Source: Herminiimonas arsenicoxydans (GTDB lineage: Bacteria; Pseudomonadota; Gammaproteobacteria; Burkholderiales; Burkholderiaceae_D). From it: DNA of 64,000 bases. The notes under the pieces were generated by a model. That model saw only the letters and a list, made by a program, of their open reading frames with translations, ran no database searches and was not told the origin of the DNA. The position numbers and the translations under genes are program-made. Positions 47,845 to 57,260 of this stretch are shown here, piece after piece (position 1 is the stretch's first letter; every line of letters starts with the position of its first letter). The DNA lies in assembly GCA_000026125.1 (NCBI GenBank), contig CU207211.1:1550001-1614000 (forward strand), written 5' to 3'.

Positions 47845-47917
47845 TTGCTGCAGTTAACGCATCTCCGCCTGTAATTGCTGAACCTGCTGCTCGTGCCGAC
47901 GCTGATCCTGGTCATGC
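47845..47917 (-). pseudogene. relic of a second tnpT-like gene at the cargo junction
   Basis: Read on the minus strand this 73-bp stretch gives ...DQRRHEQQVQQLQAEMR... and closely matches the coding sequence of the intact tnpT at 48808-48880, in opposite orientation. Shared strings include CGGCACGAGCAGCA and CAGCAACTGCAGG/CAGCAATTACAGG. The match then ends. It is evidently a fragment of a diverged tnpT left by recombination when the cargo was joined. Confidence 0.75.
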
Positions 47918-48180
47918 GTTGACCACCTTGATATCTATCAAAAGGATCGGATTGAAGTGATCTATAAGCGTAGAACTAAATATCTAACGGAAGTGCAAAA
48001 ATAAATAGTAAGAGGATTACTTCCGGAAAGGTAAGAAGATTAGTTCGATGCGCTTCTAAAGAAATGAAATGTACAAAACCACCTTGTTGAAAGGAAACAA
48101 ATTCGGCCTCACACAGGATAATGACTGATTATCCAGTATTAGATAACATGGTTTTATAGTTGATTTAAATCATAAAATAG
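47918..48180. other. AT-rich intergenic stretch upstream of tnpT
   Basis: There is no gene-like frame and no strong hairpin. It is AT-rich, in contrast with tnpT. It probably holds the tnpT promoter and part of a recombination region; the clear palindrome begins at 48181. Confidence 0.45.
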
Positions 48181-48208
48181 TATGTAATTACATGGTACGT
48201 AATACATA
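48181..48208. promoter_or_regulatory. imperfect palindrome upstream of tnpT: operator or resolution core
   Basis: TATGT-A-ATTAC / GTAAT-ACATA form roughly 10-bp arms around a 7-nt centre ATGGTAC, ending 23 bp before the tnpT start. Arm and spacer sizes fit a tyrosine-recombinase core site, and equally a TnpT operator. In tnpS/tnpT transposons the resolution site lies here, beside tnpT. Confidence 0.5.
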
Positions 48209-48231
48209 ACTTTATTTAGTTGAGGATTGCC

Positions 48232-49281
48232 ATGGCCCGTGCCGGATTATTGAAATCAGACGTCAAAAAAGCGCGCGATGCATTGATCGTGCAAAAGACA
48301 AATCCGTCGGTCGATGCCGTGCGGGTCGCCCTCGGCAATACCGGCTCGAAAACCACCATCCACAAGTACCTGAAGGAACTTGAAGAAGAGGATGGCGGCG
48401 TCGACGGCCGCAGGATCTCCGTCAGCGAGGCAATCCAGGATCTGGCGGAACGCATGGCGGCCCAGTTACATGCCGAGGCCGACGTACAGATCGAAGAGAT
48501 GGCTGCCAAAGCCGCTGAGCAGTCACGGGCGCACCAGAACGCAATGGCGACGCTTCAAGCGGGATGCGATGCGCTCAGCAACGACTTGCAGCGCAAGGAA
48601 ACAGCCCTGCAGAACGAGCAACAGGCGCTTGCAAGCGCCCAAGCGGCATTGCAGCGGGAAACGATCGCACGCGCAGGCTTCGAGGAACAGGCATCCGGCT
48701 TGAAAGAACGGTTGGCCGAGAACGAGTCGCATCGCCAGTCGCTGGAGCAGAAGCACGAGCACACTCGTCAAGCCCTGGAGCATTACCGGGAGTCTGTGAA
48801 AGAGCAGCGCGAACAGGATCAACGCCGGCACGAGCAGCAAGTCCAGCAACTGCAGGCAGAAATGCGCCAGCTACAGCAGACGGTCGTGATCAAACAGGAT
48901 GAGACGACACGCCTGAATCAGGAGGGTGCGCGCCTGGTCGCCGAACTGTCGCATGCCCAGAAAACGCTCTACGACAACCAAGGTGCAATACGGCAGCTTG
49001 AGCAAAAGCTAGAGACGCTGCAGGCGATCGAGCAACGGTACAAATTGCTCGAAGCACAGGTTGACGCGAAGGATGTCACCCTTGACGATATAAAGGTCAG
49101 ACTGGCTGACGAAACAAGGCAACGCACCGCATTGGCACTCGATGCACAGAAACTACAGGTAGAAGTGGCCGAGACACGTGCGAAACTCGACGCACAGCAG
49201 GTGATAGAAGCAGATTTGCGTACGATGCTGGCCAGCAAAAAAACGCAGCTAGAACTACAGCAAAGCCTGGATATTGAATGA
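48232..49281 (+). CDS. tnpT: TnpT-like KfrA-type coiled-coil protein
   Basis: This 349-residue protein starts at ATG 48232 (MARAGLLKSDVKKARD; ribosome site TTGAGG). The N-terminal KfrA_N DNA-binding domain (KKARDALIVQKTNPSVDAVR, about 10-110) is followed by a long coiled coil (about 120-345) rich in Gln/Glu. TnpT of Tn4651 binds the resolution site and helps TnpS recombine it. Here tnpT is at the far right, tnpS at the left, and both are oriented outward. KfrA-like plasmid proteins are an alternative label, but the context decides. Confidence 0.85.
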   Translation: MARAGLLKSDVKKARDALIVQKTNPSVDAVRVALGNTGSKTTIHKYLKELEEEDGGVDGRRISVSEAIQDLAERMAAQLHAEADVQIEEMAAKAAEQSRAHQNAMATLQAGCDALSNDLQRKETALQNEQQALASAQAALQRETIARAGFEEQASGLKERLAENESHRQSLEQKHEHTRQALEHYRESVKEQREQDQRRHEQQVQQLQAEMRQLQQTVVIKQDETTRLNQEGARLVAELSHAQKTLYDNQGAIRQLEQKLETLQAIEQRYKLLEAQVDAKDVTLDDIKVRLADETRQRTALALDAQKLQVEVAETRAKLDAQQVIEADLRTMLASKKTQLELQQSLDIE

Positions 49282-49324
49282 CGGGGGGACTGCATGAAAA
49301 AGGCAATCATCCAAAAATTGAACA

Positions 49325-49343
49325 GCCCCAAAAATGTAAAAAT
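49325..49343 (+). repeat. right subterminal repeat, inverted copy of IR core
   Basis: GCCCCAAAAATGTAAAAAT matches the inner half of the left-end repeat in the same orientation, so it is inverted relative to the right IR. The distance from its core to the right IR core edge is 108 bp, mirroring the 109 bp at the left end. Confidence 0.65.
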
Positions 49344-49413
49344 ACGTTGAAAACCGCGCCTAATAGAACCGCCAAAACGGCCAAAGAAACCAGAATTATG
49401 TCAAAGAGCAGAC

Positions 49414-49450
49414 CTAATTTTACATTTTTGGGGGATGGGCAAATTTAGCC
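49414..49450 (-). repeat. right terminal inverted repeat (IRR) of the Tn3-family element
   Basis: The 37 bp are the exact reverse complement of the left repeat. They are followed by AATAT at 49451-49455, the right copy of the target duplication, and then by the rest of the copper ATPase gene. Confidence 0.95.
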
Positions 49451-51218
49451 AATATGTGGACCCTGATTGGTTCGGGCGTGATGGCAGCATATGGCTACAG
49501 CGTGGTTGCCACGCTGGCACCGCAACTCTTTCCACCCTCCTTCCTTGAACATGGCCGCATCGGCGTTTATTACGAAGCTGCCACTGCCATCATTTCATTG
49601 ACTTTGCTGGGCCAGATCCTGGAACTGAAGGCGCGCTCGCAGACTTCCGCTGCCATCAAATCGCTGCTGGGTCTGGCGCCGAAGACAGCCCGCCGCATCA
49701 GTGCTGACGGGGCGGAAGAAGATGTACCGCTGAGCCATGTACATATCGGCGATGCCTTGCGTGTGCGGCCGGGCGAAAATGCCGGTCGATGGTGTCGTGA
49801 CAGAAGGCGAAAGCGCCGTTGACGAGTCTATGCTGACCGGTGAACCGATTCCTGTGACCAAGCGGGTCGGCGACAAGGTTATTGGCGCCACCATCAATAC
49901 CAGCGGCAGCCTGGTCATTCGTTCGGAAAAAGTCGGCGCGCAAACCATGCTGGCGCAGATCGTGCAAATGGTCGCACTAGCACAGCGTTCGCGCGCACCG
50001 ATGCAGCGGCTGGCGGACGTGGTGGCAGGTTACTTTGTCGTCATTGTGGTGGGGATTGCGCTGCTGACCTTGCTAGGCTGGGGCTTGTTCGGTCCGGCAC
50101 CGAGCTGGGTGTTTGGTTTCGTCAATGGGGTTGCGGTGCTCATTATTGCCTGCCCGTGCGCCCTGGGACTGGCAACACAGATGTCGATCATGGCAGCTAC
50201 CGGTCGCGCGGCAACGCAAGGCATGCTGTTTCGCGATGCGGCAGCGATAGAGGGTATGCGCAAGGTTGATACGCTTATCGTCGATAAAACCGGCACGCTG
50301 ACGGAAGGCAAACCGGCTTATGATCGCGTCGTTGCAGCATCGGGGTTTACCGTTAAACAGGTTCTGCAGATTGCGGCCAGCATCGATCAGGGTAGTGAGC
50401 ATCCGTTGGCGCAGGCGATTGTTGCCGAAGCACGCAGGCGTGGTGTCGCTCTGGACAAGCCGGACAGCTTTGAATCGTCCAGCGGTATCGGCGTGCGTGG
50501 CGTCGTTGCAGGCCGTCATATTGCATTGGGTAATACGGTTCTGATGAATGAGGAAAAAGTCGACTGGCGCAGTCTGTCCGGCGATGCTGAACAACTGCGC
50601 GAAGAAGGTGCCAGCGTCATGTATCTGGCCGCCGACAGGATTTTAGTCGGTTTGATCGCTGTCTCCGATCCATTAAAGGCAAACACACTGGAAGCCATAC
50701 AGACCTTGCGCGAAGAAGGCATCAACGTGGTCATGGCGACCGGCGATGGCGTGACAACGGCAAAATCGGTTGCCGCGAAACTGTGCATTACCGAGGTCTA
50801 TGGAGAAGTAAAGCCGCAAGACAAGCTGGCGCTGGTGGAGCGCTTTCAGCAACAGGGCAAGGTGGTGGCGATGGCAGGCGACGGCATTAATGATGCGCCG
50901 GCACTTGCGCGTGCCGATGTCGGCATTGCGATGGGAACCGGTACCGACGTTGCCATTAACAGTGCGCACCTGACCCTGATCAAAGGCGATTTGCGTACGA
51001 TCGCACGCGCCAGAAAGCTGTCATTTGATACGGTACGCAATATGCATCAGAACCTGGGCTTTGCTTTTATCTACAACGCATTGGGAATTCCATTGGCGGC
51101 TGGTTTGCTTTATCCGTTCACCGGACATTTGCTGTCGCCGATGATTGCAGCGCTGGCGATGAGCTTGAGTTCCGTATCGGTGATTAGCAATGCACTACGC
51201 CTGCGTGGCACGAAATGA
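49451..51218 (+). pseudogene. copA: Cu+-ATPase copy 2, 3' part, with an additional frameshift
   Basis: It continues the ATPase from [16 protein letters not shown]. At about 49776 the frame breaks: RVRPGEN-A... against the expected [10 protein letters not shown], while [22 protein letters not shown] continues in another frame to 51218. The sequence reads GAAAATGCCG, as if two bases were lost. The remainder contains CPC ([13 protein letters not shown]), [35 protein letters not shown] and MSLSSVSV. One oddity is Gln for Pro in the conserved [10 protein letters not shown]. Together with the transposon insertion, the gene carries two inactivating changes. Confidence 0.9.
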
Positions 51219-51255
51219 TGCACTAAATAGTCCGCTATTCATTTAAGGAAGAGAG

Positions 51256-51759
51256 ATGTTTGAAAGACCTTTCATGCAGTTCACGATTATGGTTGCGATG
51301 TCATTCGGCATGCTTGAGACCGGTCTTGCGCAACAAACTTCTGCACCCGCTATCCAGCAGAAATTGAGTGCCTTGTTCTCCAGCCGGGACGAGGCTGAAT
51401 TATTGGAGCCCGAGCAGGCATTTCGTCTAAAGACGACTTTCAAGGGATCGGCGACCTTGATCGCCGAATTACTGCCCGCTGAAGGCTACTACCTTTACAA
51501 GGACCGTATACGCTTCGCAATCAGCGATGCGAACGGCGTTGTGATCAAGACAGTCAGGTTGCCGGTGGGCGAGATCAAGCATGACCGGACTTTCGGCAAG
51601 ATGGAAGTGTACAAGCGCCCTGTGCCTGTCGAAATTGATTTGGCGTCCACATCGAAGATTAAAAAATTCACGCTGATCGCTTCGTATCAGGGGTGCCACG
51701 AAAAAACCGGGGTCTGTTATCCGCCCATCAACAAGACATTGAATTTGGCATTGCCTTGA
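51256..51759 (+). CDS. stand-alone DsbD N-terminal (alpha) domain protein
   Basis: This 167-residue exported protein has a signal-like N-terminus (FTIMVAMSFGMLETGLAQQ) and the DsbD alpha-domain pattern: EPEQAFRLKT, LLPAEGYYLYKDRIRF and SYQGCHEKTGVCYPP with the redox Cys pair. In full DsbD this domain passes electrons from the membrane to periplasmic thiol proteins. Here it stands alone, without the membrane or gamma domain, right after the copper ATPase. It may keep Cys of copper proteins reduced; the electron donor is not in the window. Confidence 0.82.
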   Translation: MFERPFMQFTIMVAMSFGMLETGLAQQTSAPAIQQKLSALFSSRDEAELLEPEQAFRLKTTFKGSATLIAELLPAEGYYLYKDRIRFAISDANGVVIKTVRLPVGEIKHDRTFGKMEVYKRPVPVEIDLASTSKIKKFTLIASYQGCHEKTGVCYPPINKTLNLALP

Positions 51760-51783
51760 ACATCAGTCGAATACCGGCATGAA

Positions 51784-51807
51784 CCTGCACCTGAGTTCAG
51801 GTGCAGG
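51784..51807. terminator. strong bidirectional terminator hairpin
   Basis: CCTGCACCTGA (51784-51794) and TCAGGTGCAGG (51797-51807) form an 11-bp perfect stem with a tiny loop. It lies between the convergent DsbD-alpha (+) and alcohol dehydrogenase (-) genes. Confidence 0.8.
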
Positions 51808-51853
51808 AAGCGCCCAAATTATGTGTATGCCGGGCAGCACCGGCATCCAAACT

Positions 51854-52912
51854 TTACTTGGCTGACAAGGACGCCATATCGATCACGAAGCGGTATTTCA
51901 CATCGCTTTTCAGCATGCGCTGATAGGCAACGTTGATATCCTGCATCTTGATCAGTTCGATGTCTGAGGTAATGCCGTGCTGGCCGCAAAAGTCGAGCAT
52001 CTCCTGCGTTTCGGCGATACCGCCGATCAGAGAGCCGGCAACCGACTTGCGCCCCAGGATCATCGGTGCGCTATTCAGCATCGGTTCGAGGCCACCCAGA
52101 TAGCCGACCAATACCAGCGTGCCGTCAATCGACAGAGTCGGAATATAAGGATTGATGTCGTGGATATAGGGCACCGTGTCTATGATCAAGTCGAAACGAC
52201 CGTTGATCGCATGCATCTGCGCTGCATCGGTAGAGAGCACCACGTGATGTGCACCCAGACGACGCGCATCCTGTTCCTTGCCCGGCGAGCGGGTAAACAG
52301 CGTGACTTCTGCACCCAGGGCATTTGCCAGCTTCAGCCCCATATGTCCGAGTCCGCCCAGACCGACGACAGCGACTTTGCTGCCCTTGCCCACCTTCCAG
52401 TGGCGCAGCGGTGACCAGGTCGTGATGCCGGCACACAGCAGCGGCGCTGCACCTGCGAGATCCAGGCCATCAGGCACTTTTAGCACGAACTTGTCGGAGA
52501 CGACTATTCTTTCCGAATATCCGCCATAGGTAGGCATATGGTCATGCCGGTCGATCGCGTTATACGTAAAAGTGGAACCCTCTGCGCAATACTGTTCGAG
52601 ATTCTTTTGGCAGGCGGCACAATGCTGACAGGAGTCCACCATGCAGCCCACGCCAACCTTGTCGCCTACCTTGAAACGCGTGACATTCACCCCTACGCTT
52701 GCCACGCGCCCGATGATTTCGTGGCCTGGCACCATCGGATAAACCGCCCCGCCCCAATCGTTGCGCGCATTGTGAATATCGGAGTGGCAAACACCGCAAT
52801 ACAGGATATCGATTACCACGTCGTTACTGCGCTGATCGCGGCGCTCGAACCGGAACGGCCCCAGGTCGTCAGCAGGCGCGTGGGTTGCATACCCAAGAAT
52901 AGTCATCGTCAT
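51854..52912 (-). CDS. zinc-dependent alcohol dehydrogenase (YahK/CAD family)
   Basis: This 352-residue oxidoreductase starts at ATG 52912 (MTMTILGYA; GGAG 7 bp upstream); an earlier start at 52963 is possible. It has the catalytic-zinc motif LYCGVCHSDIHNARNDWGG and GHEIIGRVASVG, the structural-zinc cysteines CMVDSCQHCAACQKNLEQYC, and a Rossmann motif VVGLGGLGHMGLKLA. It reduces aldehydes with NADPH. It has no obvious tie to the metal genes and sits in its own unit, divergent from the DUF2726 gene. Confidence 0.92.
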   Translation of the reverse strand: MTMTILGYATHAPADDLGPFRFERRDQRSNDVVIDILYCGVCHSDIHNARNDWGGAVYPMVPGHEIIGRVASVGVNVTRFKVGDKVGVGCMVDSCQHCAACQKNLEQYCAEGSTFTYNAIDRHDHMPTYGGYSERIVVSDKFVLKVPDGLDLAGAAPLLCAGITTWSPLRHWKVGKGSKVAVVGLGGLGHMGLKLANALGAEVTLFTRSPGKEQDARRLGAHHVVLSTDAAQMHAINGRFDLIIDTVPYIHDINPYIPTLSIDGTLVLVGYLGGLEPMLNSAPMILGRKSVAGSLIGGIAETQEMLDFCGQHGITSDIELIKMQDINVAYQRMLKSDVKYRFVIDMASLSAK

Positions 52913-53193
52913 TTCGGTCTCCGTATCTAAGCCTGGTGATTCAAATCGGTTGAGAGTGCTCATGCACAGAACAGCACAGTCCAGCTACCTGTCATAGCAA
53001 TATACCGGTTAAAGATTAATTTGTTTGGTAACTACCGTCGGCATGGGCTTGCAAACCGGAAACCCGCATTTGCATGCGCTGTTTCACTGGCTACGCTTAC
53101 TCCTGCCATGCCTATCCGCTGTTTTTTCTGCAAGCGCATGTCGGCAAGCGCCGAAGTTTACGTTACCCTGCGTGCTTTTTCCTGGGATTAGTG

Positions 53194-53670
53194 ATGATCT
53201 GGACTTTTGCAGTATTGGGGCTGGCGCTGATTGTTGCCGTACTGGCGGCGCGCGAAGGAACCAAAAGTAATAGAAAACTGGGCGGGACCATCAGCCAGAA
53301 ATCTCCATTGAGTGCCCATGAACAGGCGCTGTATTTCCGTCTGCTGGAAGCGTTGCCGGATCATATCGTGCTGACGCAGGTTGCGTTTTCCGCCTTGATG
53401 ACGGCGGACAAGCGGGCAACACGTAACGCTTTTGGCGGCAAGGTAGCCAACTTCGTGATCTGTGAAAAATCCTTCAAGGTGGTTGCCATCGTTGAAGTGG
53501 ATGTCGCCAGCTACAAGGGCAAGGAAGCAGCCGATGCCAGACATGACATGATCTTGCAAAGAGCCGGTTACAAAAGTCTGCGCTACAAGAGCATTCCCGA
53601 GATCCGGAAGATCAAGGCCGATATCGCCGGTTTGGCACAGAATGCCGATCTGTCAGCCGACCCAGTTTAA
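53194..53670 (+). CDS. DUF2726 membrane-anchored protein
   Basis: This 158-residue protein starts at ATG 53194 (MIWTFAVLGLALIV) with one N-terminal membrane helix. A DUF2726 domain with a restriction-endonuclease-like core follows: ALYFRLLEALPDHIVLTQVA, VANFVICEKSFKVVAIVEVD and ARHDMILQRAGYKSLRYK. The family is uncharacterised. A longer in-frame start at 53074 would bury the membrane helix. A hairpin terminator follows directly. Confidence 0.8.
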   Translation: MIWTFAVLGLALIVAVLAAREGTKSNRKLGGTISQKSPLSAHEQALYFRLLEALPDHIVLTQVAFSALMTADKRATRNAFGGKVANFVICEKSFKVVAIVEVDVASYKGKEAADARHDMILQRAGYKSLRYKSIPEIRKIKADIAGLAQNADLSADPV

Positions 53671-53678
53671 GGAAGCTG

Positions 53679-53709
53679 CCTGATCTGGCAATTCCCCAGT
53701 CAGATCAGG
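53679..53709 (+). terminator. terminator after the DUF2726 gene
   Basis: CCTGATCTG (53679-53687) and CAGATCAGG (53701-53709) pair perfectly around a 13-nt loop and are followed by TTTGCC. It starts 9 bp after the stop codon. Confidence 0.7.
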
Positions 53710-54104
53710 TTTGCCTGTTCTGCGTCGCTATATATCCTCTTTTTGATCTTGAGCCTGGCCGCAAAAACGTGCTGCGTTTTTCCCTGCAATGCCTGATGGC
53801 GGGATGCTCATTCTTGAAGATATTGATATGAAAATTTGCTGCCGTCACCCACTGGAAACGGCCAGCATTCATAATTACTTATACTTAAAGTAAATTGTTT
53901 TCTATATAAATTTAGATTAATAATCAATTATTTATGCAATTTTATTGATATTTAACATTAATAAAAATATTGCTTTAAAGTGCATATTTTTTGTCGCTAA
54001 AATGGTCATGTTTCTTGCCGGCACTGCTATCGATGGCGCCCGATTCATCGCAAGTTTCCTGTGTGTGCAATGTCCGCTGCGCCAGCCGTGGCACTGCCTG
54101 CTAT
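53710..54104. other. AT-rich gap between convergent units
   Basis: There is no credible gene. The stretch 53870-53990 is strikingly AT-rich (runs of TTTAAAT-type sequence) against the GC-rich flanks, and may mark an old insertion or deletion site. A 76-codon plus frame (53945-54175) overlaps the end of czcA and has no family signature. Confidence 0.5.
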
Positions 54105-57100
54105 TTAATCAAGTACCTCCCGGCGATATGCCAGTCGATACAGCAAGGGCAATATCAACAGTGTTAACGCAGTAGAAGACAGTATCCCGCCGATAACGAC
54201 GGTGGCCAGCGGCCGCTGCACTTCAGCTCCGGTTCCGGTCGCAATCGCCATTGGAATGAAACCGAGCGAAGCCACCAGAGCGGTCATCAATACCGGCCGC
54301 AAGCGCGTCAGCGCGCCGTCGCGCACCGCTTCTTCCAGTGAGCGCCCTTCCTCGCGCAAGCTGCGTATGAAGGAGATCATCACCAGCCCATTCAGAACAG
54401 CGACCCCTGACAGGGCGATAAAACCGACTGCGGCAGAAATCGACATCGGTATATCGCGCAGCCACAAGGCGATGATGCCGCCGGTCAGTGCAAACGGAAT
54501 GCCGCTGAAGACCAGCAAGCCATCCTTGATGTTGCCGAACATCGCAAACAGCAGTACGAACACCAGCAACAAGGTGACAGGAATCACGATTTTAAGGCGT
54601 TGCGTGGCTGATTGCAGTTGCTCGAACTGTCCGCCCCAGGTGGTCCAGTAGCCGCTTGGGATGTTTACCTGTTGCCGGATTTTTGCTTCTGCATCGGCGA
54701 CGAAGGAACCGATATCGCGTCCCCGCACATTGGTGCTGATGACGATGCGACGCTTGCCGTCTTCACGGCTGATCTGGTTCGGTCCGGGCGCCACATCCAG
54801 CGTGACGACTTCGCCGAGCGGAATGTAACTGGTCCTGCCTTCGCTGCCTTGCGCGCGCGGCAGTGAAATCGGCAGACGCCTGATTGCTTCCAGATCGTTG
54901 CGTATGTGATCCGGCAAACGGACGATGATATTGAAACGGCGGTCGCCCTGAAACAGCGTGCCGGCTTCCTTGCCGCCGATTGCGGTGGCAACCGTATCCT
55001 GCACATCGGCGATATTCAAGCCGTAGCGCGCGGTTTTCTCACGGTCTATGTTCACCGTCAGCATCGGCAGACCGGTGGTTTGCTCTACCTTCACTTCGGC
55101 TGCGCCGGGAATTTTCCCCATGACCGCCGCTACCTTGCTGGCTGTGTCGTTGAGCACATCCATGTCGTCGCCGAACAATTTGACCGCCACATCGCTGCGC
55201 ACGCCGGAGATCAATTCGTTGAAGCGCAACTGGATAGGCTGCGAGAATTCGTAATTGCTGCCCGGTAAACTGGCGACGGTTTTTTGTACAACAGCCAGCA
55301 ATTCATCACGCGTCTTCACTGGTTCCGGCCATTGATCCTGCGGTTTGAGCATGATGTAGCCGTCAGAAATATTCGGCGGCATCGGGTCGGACGCAATCTC
55401 TGCGGTACCGGTACGTGCAAAGATGCGTTCGATTTCCGGATGTTTTTCCTTCAGCAACTTTTCCAGTTGCTGCTGCATGGCTACCGATTGCGTCAGGCTG
55501 GTGCCGGGAATGCGCAAGGCCTGGATGGCAAAATCCCCTTCATTCAGATTCGGCACGAACTCGCTGCCCATACGCGTCGCGAGCAGGCCGGACAGAACGA
55601 CCAATACGGCAGCAAACGTCAGGACCACCGGCTTGTTGAGCATCACGCTATCCAGCGCAGACGCATACCATGTACGCGCCTGCTGCATCAGGCGATTTTC
55701 TTTCTCTTCAACTTTGCCACCTATGAACAAGGCGATCGCAGCCGGGATAAAGGTAATCGACAGAATCATCGCGCCCACCAGCGCGATGACGACGGTAAAT
55801 GCCATCGGATGAAACATGCGCCCTTCGACGCCGGTGAGTGCAAAGATGGGCAGATAAACTGCCATGATGATCAACTGGCCGAAAATCAGCGGACGTCGCG
55901 CTTCCTTTGCGGCAGCAAATACTTCATGGAATCGTTCGGTACGCGTGAGCGCACGACCATGATGCGCCTGCGCATGGGCCAGCCTGCGCACGCAGTTCTC
56001 GACAATGACGACCGCGCCGTCCACGATAATGCCGAAGTCCAGCGCGCCCAGACTCATCAGATTGGCGCTGACGTGATAGTTCACCATGCCGGTAAACGTA
56101 AACAGCATCGACAGTGGGATCACCATCGCGGTAATGATCGCCGCACGGAAATTGCCGAGGAAGATGAACAGTACCGCTATCACCAGCACCGCGCCTTCGA
56201 GCAAATTCTTCTTCACGGTGCTGATGGCCTTATCGACCAGTACCGTGCGGTCGTAGACGGTGATCGCCTGCACGCCTGCCGGCAGGGTGCGATTGATTTC
56301 GACCATCTTCCTGTCTACAGCTTGCGAAACGGTGCGGCTGTTCTGCCCTATCAGCATGAAAACCGTGCCCAGCACGACTTCGCGGCCGTTTTCCGTTGCT
56401 GCGCCGGTGCGCAACTCACGGCCGATTTCAACTTCGCCTACATCGCGTATGCGTATCGCCACACCTTGCACATTGCCGAGAATGATGTTGCGGATATCGT
56501 CCATCGATTGCACCTGGCCCGGTGCGCGTATCAGCAACTGTTCGCCGCGTTTTTCTATATAGCCGGCGCCGACGTTGCCGTTGTTGCGTTCCAGCGCGGT
56601 AACGACGTCCTGCAAGCTCAGGCCGTAGGACGCCAGCCGTTCCGGCACCGGTGCAACCTGGTATTCCTTGGCGAAACCGCCGATCGAATTGATTTCCGTG
56701 ACACCGCTGACATTGCGCAGCTGCGGTTTGATGATCCAGTCCTGGATCTCGCGCAGATCGGCCGGCGTATACGCGGAACCATCAGCCTTCTTTGCGCCCT
56801 CTTTCGCTTCCACCGTCCACAGATAAATCTCCCCGAGGCCGGTTGATATCGGCCCCATGGCCGGCGCGATGCCGGGCGGCAGATTTTGTCGCGCTTCCTG
56901 GATCCGCTCATTGACCATCTGGCGCGCAAAATAGATGTCGGTGCCATCCTTGAAAATCACCGTGACCTGCGACAGCCCGTAACGCGACAGCGAACGGGTC
57001 TGCTCCAGATTCGGCAAACCGGCCATCACGGTTTCGATGGGAAAGGTAATGCGCTGTTCGGTTTCCAGCGGCGAATAACCCGGCGCCGAAGTATTGATCT

Positions 57101-57242
57101 GCACCTGTACATTGGTAATGTCAGGCACCGCATCGATAGGCAGTTTTTGATAATTGTAAATACCCAGCCCAGCCATGCCGGCGACTGCCAGCATGACCAG
57201 CCAGCGTTGTTCAATCGCGAAGCGTATAAGACGTTCAAACAT
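54105..57242 (-). CDS. czcA: CzcA HME-RND efflux pump (host copy)
   Basis: This 1,045-residue RND pump has RFAIEQRWLVMLAVAGMAGLG at the start, the HME signature [21 protein letters not shown] in TM4, and [19 protein letters not shown] near the end. It expels Zn2+/Cd2+/Co2+ with proton exchange. It is the last gene of the minus-strand cadA-czcI-czcC-czcB-czcA cluster, 18 bp after czcB. It is GC-richer than the transposon copy, so the two have separate origins despite high similarity. A 520-codon antisense frame over it is a shadow. Confidence 0.95.
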   Translation of the reverse strand: MFERLIRFAIEQRWLVMLAVAGMAGLGIYNYQKLPIDAVPDITNVQVQINTSAPGYSPLETEQRITFPIETVMAGLPNLEQTRSLSRYGLSQVTVIFKDGTDIYFARQMVNERIQEARQNLPPGIAPAMGPISTGLGEIYLWTVEAKEGAKKADGSAYTPADLREIQDWIIKPQLRNVSGVTEINSIGGFAKEYQVAPVPERLASYGLSLQDVVTALERNNGNVGAGYIEKRGEQLLIRAPGQVQSMDDIRNIILGNVQGVAIRIRDVGEVEIGRELRTGAATENGREVVLGTVFMLIGQNSRTVSQAVDRKMVEINRTLPAGVQAITVYDRTVLVDKAISTVKKNLLEGAVLVIAVLFIFLGNFRAAIITAMVIPLSMLFTFTGMVNYHVSANLMSLGALDFGIIVDGAVVIVENCVRRLAHAQAHHGRALTRTERFHEVFAAAKEARRPLIFGQLIIMAVYLPIFALTGVEGRMFHPMAFTVVIALVGAMILSITFIPAAIALFIGGKVEEKENRLMQQARTWYASALDSVMLNKPVVLTFAAVLVVLSGLLATRMGSEFVPNLNEGDFAIQALRIPGTSLTQSVAMQQQLEKLLKEKHPEIERIFARTGTAEIASDPMPPNISDGYIMLKPQDQWPEPVKTRDELLAVVQKTVASLPGSNYEFSQPIQLRFNELISGVRSDVAVKLFGDDMDVLNDTASKVAAVMGKIPGAAEVKVEQTTGLPMLTVNIDREKTARYGLNIADVQDTVATAIGGKEAGTLFQGDRRFNIIVRLPDHIRNDLEAIRRLPISLPRAQGSEGRTSYIPLGEVVTLDVAPGPNQISREDGKRRIVISTNVRGRDIGSFVADAEAKIRQQVNIPSGYWTTWGGQFEQLQSATQRLKIVIPVTLLLVFVLLFAMFGNIKDGLLVFSGIPFALTGGIIALWLRDIPMSISAAVGFIALSGVAVLNGLVMISFIRSLREEGRSLEEAVRDGALTRLRPVLMTALVASLGFIPMAIATGTGAEVQRPLATVVIGGILSSTALTLLILPLLYRLAYRREVLD

Positions 57243-57260
57243 GATGGTATGCCTTTCGCA

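Noticed and set aside
53945..54175. 76-codon plus frame in the AT-rich gap
   Set aside because: It overlaps the 3' end of czcA, has no ribosome site of note and no family similarity.
55284..56846. 520-codon plus-strand frame
   Set aside because: It lies entirely antisense to the well-supported czcA host copy and has the composition of a GC-rich shadow frame.
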